A stretch of DNA of 15,578 bases from Ignavibacteria bacterium (GTDB taxonomy: Bacteria; Bacteroidota; Ignavibacteria; Ignavibacteriales; Melioribacteraceae): contig DSBF01000273.1 of the NCBI GenBank assembly GCA_011049495.1, positions 1-15,578 on the forward strand. The letters are read 5' to 3'. The translations under genes were made by a program, and so were the position numbers. This document shows, piece after piece, positions 6,951-13,080 of this stretch (position 1 is the stretch's first letter; each line of letters opens with the position of its first letter). The notes beneath the pieces were generated by a model, which worked only from the letters and a program-made list of their open reading frames with translations, did no database searches and was not told the DNA's origin.

Positions 6951-6977
6951 TTTAGACTTCAATTAGCCGGAAAGGTT
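6951..6977 (-). promoter_or_regulatory. possible ECF-type promoter of the sigma operon
   Basis: On the minus strand AACCTT (6972-6977) and TCTAAA (6951-6956) are 15 bases apart, resembling the RpoE-type pattern (AAC core, TCT-A at -10). This lies about 20-45 bases before the sigma gene start. ECF operons are often self-activated, which would fit. The match is modest and no second copy of the motif was found in the window. Confidence 0.25.
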
Positions 6978-7012
6978 GTATGGGAAAATGTTTTATTAGC
7001 TAAAAAAGATTT

Positions 7013-7043
7013 AATGCAAAAATAAAACAATTATTTTTTCATT
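7013..7043 (-). terminator. AT-rich hairpin after the lipoprotein gene
   Basis: Directly after the lipoprotein stop, AATG-A-AAAAATAA pairs with TTATTTTT-G-CATT across a short loop, with one mismatch. In the minus direction it is followed by ATCTTTTTT. The stem is weak in G-C pairs, but position and T-run fit an intrinsic terminator separating this gene from the sigma operon. Confidence 0.45.
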
Positions 7044-8627
7044 TTAGATTTTTTCCCAAAATTGGATGTATCTTGCGGAATAAACATTTCGATCTGAGGA
7101 AAGGAGGAGAGTTTTGTTGTCCCGTGATGATGCAATACGAATTTTTTTGTTAAAAGGTCCGAGAGGAATTATGTATGCAGTTTTAATTCCTTCAAATTCA
7201 TCTACTAGAGACAGCAGTAATTTACCGTCTTCGCCATAAGAAAGTAAGCGTCTTTCTGAATAATCAAGATCCCATATTTTTCCATTATGCAAATGAAATT
7301 TTTGAAGATTGCCGATATAAATTTCATCGGTATTATAACCAACAAACAGATCACCACCCTGTGTTCCTATAAATACTTTATCGTCAATTGAAAGCAGAGT
7401 AGTAATTATCTGACCAAAGTTGATACAATCAGATAGACCGGTTGAAGGGTCAAATTTATAAAGGCATTGATCTTCAATTGAATAATAAATACTACCTGAT
7501 GTAGTTACGATAATATCAGTAATTTCGTTGTCACTTACCTTTTCATAAAAATGCATTGTTTTCGAACTAATATCCACAGCACCCAAATAACCACTAACTG
7601 TTCCATAAATTAAACGATTATTGATCACGTCCTCTTTTAACGAAATTATTGAGTCACCTTGAACCACATAACCTTTTTGATAATTATTAAACTTATTCAT
7701 TTCGTAAATTTTGTTAACACTTGTGCCACACCAAAAATTATCTGTGATTGTACTTGCTTCAACCGATAAAAACCTTTCGAAATAGGATTTTGTATAGACA
7801 TCTGATCTGTAAGTATCTAAATTTAAAAAGCCAACAAGACTAGTGTTTTCCCAAGAAAGACCTAATAAATTAATTCTTTTGTTTACAGACATTGGAGAAA
7901 CCCTATCCCCCCATTGGTTTGGTTGATTAGCTCCTGTTAATGGGTTTGAACCTACTTGATATTTTCCGCGTGAACGTACTGAAATTGAATTACTGTAAGG
8001 AGAATAAAGAGAATCCATGAACGATCTAACCCGATACGTAAATGTTGCTGTTGTATCATGGGGTATATCCTCATATTGATTTATATTACTCGGAAATATT
8101 GCCAATACCTCAAATTGATCATCATTTTTCTTTCGCTCTAAGATATGACCATCTTCAAATGAAAAACTTTCTTGCCATAGTAAATTAATTTTCGTTTCGT
8201 AGGTATAAACCGATAAGAAAGGAGCAGAAAACTTCTCAACAATAACCTTTTTAATACCAGAATAAGTAAAAATATGGTTAGCAAAAACTTCTGCATAAAT
8301 TTCAATTGCTCCAGAATAATTATTTTTCTCGCAATCAATAACAAAATTATATGGTGAATTATATAAAATTAATGTTGAATCAGTCTTATTGTTAATATAT
8401 AATCGAACAAATTGAACAGTAGAGTTTGATAAAACTCTAATTTCAACACTTAGTTCTCGAAAAACATGTTGATTATTAATAGGCGTGATAATTAGAACTT
8501 TTGCAGAGTCCAATTTCGCTGGAAGATCAATAATTTCCCTTTCCGGCTCAATTATGATTTTTGACTCCTTGCATCCAAAGAAAATTAGAGTGCAATAAAA
8601 TAATATATAAATTACCTTTAATTTCAT
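7044..8627 (-). CDS. surface or periplasmic lipoprotein with Ig-like, FN3-like and beta-propeller regions
   Basis: This 527-residue protein is not a recognised family member. It begins with a lipoprotein signal (MKLKVIYILFYCTLIFFGCKES) with a relaxed lipobox FFGC and the lipidated cysteine at residue 19. Residues about 45-130 (ITPINNQHVFRELSVEIRVLSNS, YINNKTDSTLILYNSPYNFVI) resemble a bacterial Ig-like domain. About 135-215 resemble fibronectin III (INLLWQESFSFEDG, TATFTYRVRSF). The remainder has repeating short strands such as NRLIYGTVSGYLGAVDI, GSIYYSIEDQCLYKFD, DKVFIGTQGGDLFVGY and GKIWDLDYSERRLLSYGEDGKLLL, a WD40/PQQ-like beta-propeller pattern. It is flanked by intergenic gaps with its own hairpin downstream, so it is probably monocistronic. 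The start ATG has no Shine-Dalgarno sequence. A binding or scaffolding role is likely, but no ligand can be named. Confidence 0.75.
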   Translation of the reverse strand: MKLKVIYILFYCTLIFFGCKESKIIIEPEREIIDLPAKLDSAKVLIITPINNQHVFRELSVEIRVLSNSTVQFVRLYINNKTDSTLILYNSPYNFVIDCEKNNYSGAIEIYAEVFANHIFTYSGIKKVIVEKFSAPFLSVYTYETKINLLWQESFSFEDGHILERKKNDDQFEVLAIFPSNINQYEDIPHDTTATFTYRVRSFMDSLYSPYSNSISVRSRGKYQVGSNPLTGANQPNQWGDRVSPMSVNKRINLLGLSWENTSLVGFLNLDTYRSDVYTKSYFERFLSVEASTITDNFWCGTSVNKIYEMNKFNNYQKGYVVQGDSIISLKEDVINNRLIYGTVSGYLGAVDISSKTMHFYEKVSDNEITDIIVTTSGSIYYSIEDQCLYKFDPSTGLSDCINFGQIITTLLSIDDKVFIGTQGGDLFVGYNTDEIYIGNLQKFHLHNGKIWDLDYSERRLLSYGEDGKLLLSLVDEFEGIKTAYIIPLGPFNKKIRIASSRDNKTLLLSSDRNVYSARYIQFWEKI

Positions 8628-8707
8628 TAGTAAAATAATAAGTATATATTATAATATTTGCAACGATAATTTATTATTAATAAATCTGATATATAATCCA
8701 AATTTAT

Positions 8708-9178
8708 TTATTCTTTTAAAAGTTTTTCCGGCATCTTAACCGCAATTACTTCCCCTTGGACGCAGAGCTGATCTTCAGCAAATAATTCTATATCAACAAT
8801 AACTTTTTTTCCTTTTACTTCTCTAATTTTACCGCGAAGTACGAGTTCAGGTCCGAGAGGGGTTGGTTTTAGATAATTCACTTTTAATGATGCAGTCACA
8901 AAACGGAGAGGCGGATCTGTATCCATTTCACGACCTTCATGTTTGTACATTGCCGCTGCGGCAGAACCGGTTCCGTGACAATCGATTAATGAAGCAAGAA
9001 GTCCGCCATAAACATAACCGGGAATAGCGGTGTGATATTCTTTTGGAGTATATTTGGTTACAGTTTCTTCACCTTCCCAATAAGTTTTTATTTGATGTCC
9101 TTTTTTATTTAACTTTCCGCAGCCGTAACATTGGGCGACATCATCGGGATAGTAGTCTTGAAAAGCGAGGTTTTTCAT
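8708..9178 (-). CDS. PaaI-like hotdog-fold acyl-CoA thioesterase
   Basis: This 156-residue protein matches the PaaI/4HBT branch of hotdog thioesterases. The N-terminus has the CYGCGKLNKKGHQIK segment common in this branch. It is followed by the central helix region PGYVYGGLLASLIDCHGTGSAAA, where the family's acidic or polar catalytic residues lie, and the strand TASLKVNYLKPTPLGPELVLRGKI. It would hydrolyse a small acyl- or aryl-CoA in the cytoplasm; the substrate is not evident. It stands apart from the cyd operon by 133 bases containing inverted CCCGGG-type motifs, and from the lipoprotein gene by 80 AT-rich bases. I see no functional link to either neighbour. The start has no strong ribosome site. 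Confidence 0.85.
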   Translation of the reverse strand: MKNLAFQDYYPDDVAQCYGCGKLNKKGHQIKTYWEGEETVTKYTPKEYHTAIPGYVYGGLLASLIDCHGTGSAAAAMYKHEGREMDTDPPLRFVTASLKVNYLKPTPLGPELVLRGKIREVKGKKVIVDIELFAEDQLCVQGEVIAVKMPEKLLKE

Positions 9179-9222
9179 TTACTTTGTACTCATTGTTATT
9201 ATAAAGTGTAAGTAAGATATCC

Positions 9223-9303
9223 AAAATCCCCGGGAATTTTCAAAATAAAAAGAAAGATCAAGAATTCATATTTCATTTTTTAAACCGGCAAATCCCGGGG
9301 ATT
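9223..9303. repeat. inverted CCCCGGGA repeats between cydB and the thioesterase gene
   Basis: AATCCCCGGGA at 9225-9235 is exactly inverted as TCCCGGGGATT at 9293-9303, with 57 AT-rich bases between. The right copy begins nine bases past the cydB stop and the left copy ends about 45 bases before the thioesterase ATG. The pair could close a long hairpin ending the cyd transcript, or represent a small palindromic repeat; the same motif occurs at 717-732. Confidence 0.5.
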
Positions 9304-9311
9304 ATTTCTAA

Positions 9312-10340
9312 TCAATAACTCATCGCATTTAATTTAACCTTTCCTCTGAATATCCAATAAATGCTGATTGTATAAGCAAGCACAAAGGGAATTCCTATGA
9401 TTGCCATAATCAGCATAATGTTTAATGTCTTTTGCGATGATGCACCATTGTATATATTTAATGACAATTCCGGGTTAGGATTTGATAGAACAATATTTGG
9501 GAACAACCCAATTGCAAAAAGTGCAAGCAGCGCGGCTATACTTGCGGCAGATGATAAGAACGCCCTGAACTCTCTTCCGTGATGTATTTCCCTCGGTATA
9601 TTTGCAATTGCCAGCATATTTAGCAAGGCAACCAGAAACAATACTGGAGAATCTTTAAAGTGATCAATCATGTGCGGATAATAAATCAACGTAGCCATTG
9701 TTGTAGTTACATACATGATGACAAAGAATATTATTGTATTGTTAACCCATCCACTAATTCTTTTTTGAAATTCTCCTTCAGTTTTTAACACAGCATATAT
9801 AGCACCGTGCATCATAAATAATGATAGTGTTGTAATTCCAACTAAAAGAGTGTAAGGATTAATAAGAGTCCAAAAATTACCTACAAATTCTTTATCGGCA
9901 CCAAGCGGTACACCCGTAATAATATTCCCAAGTGCAACGCCCATAAGTAATGCAATCAAAATACTTGAAACACTGAAAGCAATATCCCATGCATTCCGCC
10001 ATCTTTTACTTGGTCTTTTACTTCTAAATTCGATTGCGACAGCACGGAAAATTAATCCGGCAATCAGCAACATGAACGCAGTATAAAATCCGGAGAATAC
10101 TGTTGCATAAACATGCGGGAATGCAGCGAACAAAGCACCACCTCCGGTAACAAGCCACACTTCGTTTCCATCCCAAACGGGACCGATTGAATTAATCATC
10201 AATCTTCTTTCGGTATCATCTTTTACAAGAAGATGAAGCGAACCGACGCCTAAATCGAAGCCGTCCAATATTGCATAACCGGCTAGTAAAACCCCTATCA
10301 AGATAAACCAAATTGTATTTAAGTCAAATGTAAATTCCAT
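9312..10340 (-). CDS. cydB: cytochrome bd oxidase subunit II
   Basis: This 342-residue integral membrane protein has the expected hydrophobic helices. It carries the CydB signature near the N-terminus (WFILIGVLLAGYAILDGFDLGVG) and the following GPVWDGNEVWLVTGGGALFAAFPHVYA, both highly conserved in subunit II. With CydA it forms the terminal quinol oxidase that reduces oxygen to water at low oxygen tension without pumping protons. Family knowledge says subunit II mainly supports assembly and quinone or heme arrangement. It starts 22 bases after cydA with GAGG seven bases before the ATG, so it is cotranscribed. No cydX-like small gene or cydCD exporter genes follow in this window. Confidence 0.95.
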   Translation of the reverse strand: MEFTFDLNTIWFILIGVLLAGYAILDGFDLGVGSLHLLVKDDTERRLMINSIGPVWDGNEVWLVTGGGALFAAFPHVYATVFSGFYTAFMLLIAGLIFRAVAIEFRSKRPSKRWRNAWDIAFSVSSILIALLMGVALGNIITGVPLGADKEFVGNFWTLINPYTLLVGITTLSLFMMHGAIYAVLKTEGEFQKRISGWVNNTIIFFVIMYVTTTMATLIYYPHMIDHFKDSPVLFLVALLNMLAIANIPREIHHGREFRAFLSSAASIAALLALFAIGLFPNIVLSNPNPELSLNIYNGASSQKTLNIMLIMAIIGIPFVLAYTISIYWIFRGKVKLNAMSY

Positions 10341-10362
10341 TATTCATCCTCAACTTTAATTT

Positions 10363-11733
10363 TTAGTATTTGAGTACACCTTTTTGCTTTTTGTATTCCG
10401 ATGCTATTGTATCTGGCTGTTCAGGTCCATGTTGAATTTTTTCATTCAGCAAGTAAATAAACAACACGAACAGTGAGGAATAGATCACAAAAAAGAGAAT
10501 TAATGAAAAGATCACTTGATTAGCTTCAACAACTTTTGATAATGCTTCGGATGTTCTTAATAATCCATATACAATCCAAGGTTGTCTTCCAACTTCGGCT
10601 GCAATCCAACCTATTTGATTTGCGATTTGCGGACCAAGAACCGAAAACACTAAAACCCAAAGTAGCCATCTTGTTTCAAAAAGTTTATTTCGCTTTAGAT
10701 AAATTATACTGAGAATACTGATTGCAATTAAAAAGAATCCGATAGCTACCATCAAATGATATGCTTGGAATACAATATTAACAGGCGGTCTGTCTTCCGG
10801 GTTAAATGCATTTAATCCGGTAACTTCTCTTTTAGCATCTCCATATAGCAAATAGCTTAACAATCCCGGGACTGCCACACCAAATTTTACATCTTGTTTT
10901 TGTTCATCAACCCAGCCGAATAAATAAAGAGGTGCGGAAGCAGATGAATCAAAATGTGCTTCATAAGCAGCTAACTTAGCCGGTTGGTTTTCACTAACAC
11001 CAATTGCGCTCTGATGTCCGGTAAATAATTGAAACAAAGAAGCAAACAATGCTAATCCCAAAGCAATTTTCATTGACTGTTTTGCAAAATCGAGATGTTT
11101 GTTTTTCAATAAATAATATGCACTTACACTTATGACAAGAAATGCACCAGCTAACCAAGCACCCGACAACACATGAGAAAGTCTTTCCATTGAAGATGGA
11201 TTAAAAACCATCGCCCAGAAATCTGTAATCTCAGCTCTTGCGTTTAAGCCTTCGCCAACAATATGATAACCGGCTGGAGTTTGCTGCCATGAATTTGCTA
11301 CTACAATCCAAACGGCACTTAACATTGAACCGAGCGAAACCATTATAGTTGAAAAGAAATGCACACGCGGACTTACTTTATCCCACCCGAAAACTAAAAC
11401 TGCAAGAAAACCGGATTCAAGAAAGAAAGCAAATATACCTTCGGCAGCAAGTGCACTTCCGAAAACATCACCGACAAATCTTGAATAAGTTGCCCAGTTC
11501 GTACCGAATTCAAATTCCATAACAATACCGCCGGCAACACCAATGGCAAAAGTTAATCCAAACACTTTTACCCAAAATTTTGTCATCCGCTCATAAAGAG
11601 GATTTTTTGTTTTGAGATACATGCCTTCCATAATTACCAATAGTACACCAAGCCCAATACTTAAAGGAGGAAAGATGTAATGGAAGGCAACAGTAAATGC
11701 AAATTGAAATCGTGCAAGTATTTCAACATCCAT
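10363..11733 (-). CDS. cydA: cytochrome bd oxidase subunit I
   Basis: This 456-residue heme-bearing subunit of the bd quinol:oxygen oxidase has all key residues. H18 (FTVAFHYIFPPLS) corresponds to the heme b595 ligand. H187 (RLSHVLSGAWLAGAF) and M328 (YHLMVAIGF) correspond to the heme b558 ligands. E98 and E106 lie in AAEGIFAFFLES. QPAKLAAYEAHF (K253, E258) is in the quinol-binding loop and GRQPW is at 382-386. The protein is about 65 residues shorter than E. coli CydA, mainly in the Q loop, so it is the short-loop form. GGAG lies nine bases before the ATG. It begins 38 bases after the Rrf2 regulator gene and precedes cydB, so rrf2-cydA-cydB is very likely one transcript. The residue before the Met ligand region (HLM where E. 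coli has RIM) differs. Confidence 0.96.
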   Translation of the reverse strand: MDVEILARFQFAFTVAFHYIFPPLSIGLGVLLVIMEGMYLKTKNPLYERMTKFWVKVFGLTFAIGVAGGIVMEFEFGTNWATYSRFVGDVFGSALAAEGIFAFFLESGFLAVLVFGWDKVSPRVHFFSTIMVSLGSMLSAVWIVVANSWQQTPAGYHIVGEGLNARAEITDFWAMVFNPSSMERLSHVLSGAWLAGAFLVISVSAYYLLKNKHLDFAKQSMKIALGLALFASLFQLFTGHQSAIGVSENQPAKLAAYEAHFDSSASAPLYLFGWVDEQKQDVKFGVAVPGLLSYLLYGDAKREVTGLNAFNPEDRPPVNIVFQAYHLMVAIGFFLIAISILSIIYLKRNKLFETRWLLWVLVFSVLGPQIANQIGWIAAEVGRQPWIVYGLLRTSEALSKVVEANQVIFSLILFFVIYSSLFVLFIYLLNEKIQHGPEQPDTIASEYKKQKGVLKY

Positions 11734-11771
11734 TTAATTATACTCCATAGTTTAGTTGAATAAAATAATTT

Positions 11772-12176
11772 TTAGATCACAAATTCAGAGATCATTTTTT
11801 GTTTCATTTTATCGTGAAGATTTCTTTCTTCTTCGTCAAAGAATAAGTGGAACAAACATTTATTTGAAAACACGCAAGGGAATCTTCCATCGAGGCATTG
11901 ATTGAATTTTGTTTTGAAACCAATAGTTGAAAGCACTTCATAAACTGAAAGTTTATCGGCTCGCTTTTTTAATGAAACACCACCGTACTTTCCCTGCATT
12001 GTTAAAAGTATACCACTCTTTGTAAGTTTATGTACAATTCGTGCGGCAAAACTTTTCGAGATGTATAAACGCTTTGAAAGTTCACTTACAGGTAGTTGTT
12101 CGTTTTCTTTGAGCGCCGCTAGTGCGGAGGTAATTCGTAGTGCGTAATCTTGTTCTCGTGTAATGTAGGCTTGCAT
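11772..12176 (-). CDS. Rrf2-family transcriptional regulator, probable Fe-S sensor
   Basis: This 134-residue DNA-binding protein starts with the Rrf2 winged helix (YITREQDYALRITSALAAL, then LPVSELSKRLYISKSFAARIVHKLTKSGIL and the wing GKYGGVSL). Three cysteines, C94, C101 and C107 (C-x6-C-x5-C), sit where IscR, NsrR and RsrR bind an iron-sulfur cluster; those usually have C-x5-C-x5-C or close to it. The protein probably senses NO, oxygen or redox state. It is the first gene of the cydAB operon, which suggests it controls the bd oxidase and itself. A perfect palindrome six bases before its ATG is a natural operator. The start has no good Shine-Dalgarno; the palindrome occupies that position. 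Which signal it senses cannot be read from the sequence. Confidence 0.9.
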   Translation of the reverse strand: MQAYITREQDYALRITSALAALKENEQLPVSELSKRLYISKSFAARIVHKLTKSGILLTMQGKYGGVSLKKRADKLSVYEVLSTIGFKTKFNQCLDGRFPCVFSNKCLFHLFFDEEERNLHDKMKQKMISEFVI

Positions 12177-12182
12177 TCTATC

Positions 12183-12201
12183 TATTACTTACCAAGTAAT
12201 A
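12183..12201. promoter_or_regulatory. candidate Rrf2 operator palindrome
   Basis: TATTACTT-GGT-AAGTAATA (minus-strand reading) is a perfect 8+3+8 palindrome in the 5' untranslated part of the Rrf2 gene, six bases before the ATG and about 10-25 bases past the predicted transcription start. Rrf2 proteins bind palindromes of this size as dimers. Binding here would block transcript elongation or ribosome access; the RNA hairpin itself would also mask initiation. Confidence 0.55.
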
Positions 12202-12216
12202 TATTATTTGAATGAT

Positions 12217-12245
12217 AATATATATAAAGAAGATATTTGAGTCAA
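12217..12245 (-). promoter_or_regulatory. sigma-70-type promoter of the rrf2-cydAB operon
   Basis: On the minus strand TTGACT (12240-12245) and TATATT (12217-12222) are 17 bases apart; each matches consensus at five of six bases. The predicted start site is near 12210, giving a leader of about 34 bases that contains the palindrome at 12183-12201. This housekeeping-style promoter is the best of its kind in the window. Confidence 0.6.
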
Positions 12246-12299
12246 CTTTAAGATAGTTTGTCTGATTTTAAAATTAGCAACATCTACACATTGTATTCC

Positions 12300-12335
12300 A
12301 GAGATTCCATCCGTTAGCTAACGGATGGAATCTCT
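12300..12335. terminator. perfect 36-base palindrome, likely bidirectional terminator
   Basis: Two 18-base arms meet with no spacer (left arm AGAGATTCCATCCGTTAG). In RNA it would form a roughly 16-pair stem with a tiny loop. On the plus strand it is followed by TCTTCTTCTTT. It lies between the small exported protein gene and the Rrf2 promoter, and is the second hairpin after that gene. Its GGATGGAAT word recurs at 12403-12411. Confidence 0.55.
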
Positions 12336-12344
12336 TCTTCTTTG

Positions 12345-12395
12345 ATTTAAAATAAAAGACCGGCTCAGGAGACCCCACGAACTCCATAAGCCGGT
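12345..12395 (-). terminator. GC-rich terminator of the small exported protein gene
   Basis: On the minus strand ACCGGCT pairs with AGCCGGT (outer stem 12359-12365 with 12389-12395), and inside it GGAG pairs with CTCC. The bases that follow are CTTTTATTTT. This is a classic stem plus U-tract, 22 bases after the stop of the 136-residue protein gene. A riboswitch-like role is not supported because it follows the gene. Confidence 0.7.
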
Positions 12396-12417
12396 ACAGG
12401 GAGGATGGAATTTTCGA

Positions 12418-12828
12418 TTATTTATTACTTGATACTAAAAATGTATCTTGCAGTTTTTCCGAAATAACCCGGAATAATTCTGTTTGATCGTCCTTAAAGT
12501 TATCCATGTTTAGTTCATCACTGCTGTAATTTGAAATAAACAGAACAGCTAATTGAGCTTTATAACGCAATACCGGGTTGCTCGAATTAACTACAACATT
12601 GTTAAGTTCATTTAATACTCTGTCTATCTTTGCTTCCGGATAATACTTAGTTAAGAATATTGAGTTATATATTGATGCTTCAACAACACCTTCTATATCA
12701 TGTTTCAGGGATTCGACAATGTTCCTTGTAACTAATTCCGAAAAATTCTCATTGCGCTGAGCCATTGAATTTGACGCAGTCATTACCATCATTGCAAATA
12801 AGACTATATATAATTTGATCATTTTCAT
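12418..12828 (-). CDS. small exported protein of unknown function
   Basis: This 136-residue protein has a signal peptide (KLYIVLFAMMVMTASNSMA) with likely cleavage after the SMA triplet, leaving a mature part of about 110 residues. The mature part is helical and charged. The stretch NNVVVNSSNPVLRYKAQLAVLFIS resembles one HEAT-like repeat, the same flavour as the periplasmic part of the anti-sigma-like protein at 5388-6353. It contains no cysteine and no recognised enzyme motif. A perfect AGGAGG (12833-12838) lies four bases before the first ATG and ten before the ATG at codon 3, so the second start is also possible. A candidate sigma-54 promoter lies upstream, next to the sigma-54 activator gene. 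A strong terminator follows. Function unknown; a periplasmic partner of the neighbouring two-component system is a guess. Confidence 0.75.
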   Translation of the reverse strand: MKMIKLYIVLFAMMVMTASNSMAQRNENFSELVTRNIVESLKHDIEGVVEASIYNSIFLTKYYPEAKIDRVLNELNNVVVNSSNPVLRYKAQLAVLFISNYSSDELNMDNFKDDQTELFRVISEKLQDTFLVSSNK

Positions 12829-12864
12829 TTTGCCTCCTTTTCCAGATCAACTCACCCTTTAATA

Positions 12865-12881
12865 AACAATTGATATGCCAA
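12865..12881 (-). promoter_or_regulatory. candidate sigma-54 (-24/-12) promoter
   Basis: The minus strand reads TTGGCAT-ATCAA-TTGTT. The -24 part matches TTGGCA fully. The -12 part matches TTGC(A/T) except for C to T, and the GG and G(T) pairs are ten bases apart as required. The predicted start near 12855 leaves a 27-base leader that contains the AGGAGG ribosome site. An NtrC-type activator gene ends 200 bases upstream, in the same direction. Confidence 0.5.
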
Positions 12882-13080
12882 GTGAAGATTACCACAGCTA
12901 AACTATTATATTATAAAGTGTTAGACGGAAAGACAAAGCAAAAAATTAATTCAAAAGGATGCCACATAATTTCACAGCAAAATTGAGGCATAGCTGTAAG
13001 TTATTTAATATTAACAAATTGGAAAGTTTTGAAAAAATTTCGATAGGTAGAATTGTGGCACCATTAGCGGAGGCGCTGTC

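Noticed and set aside
12359..12395. Riboswitch or other leader RNA
   Set aside because: In the only supported transcription direction it follows a stop codon and is trailed by a U-rich tract, so a terminator is the simpler call.
12948..12966. Second sigma-54 promoter (TGGCATCCTTTTGAA on the minus strand)
   Set aside because: The distance between the -24 GG and the -12 G is nine instead of ten bases and the -12 C is missing; the site at 12865-12881 is better and closer to the gene.
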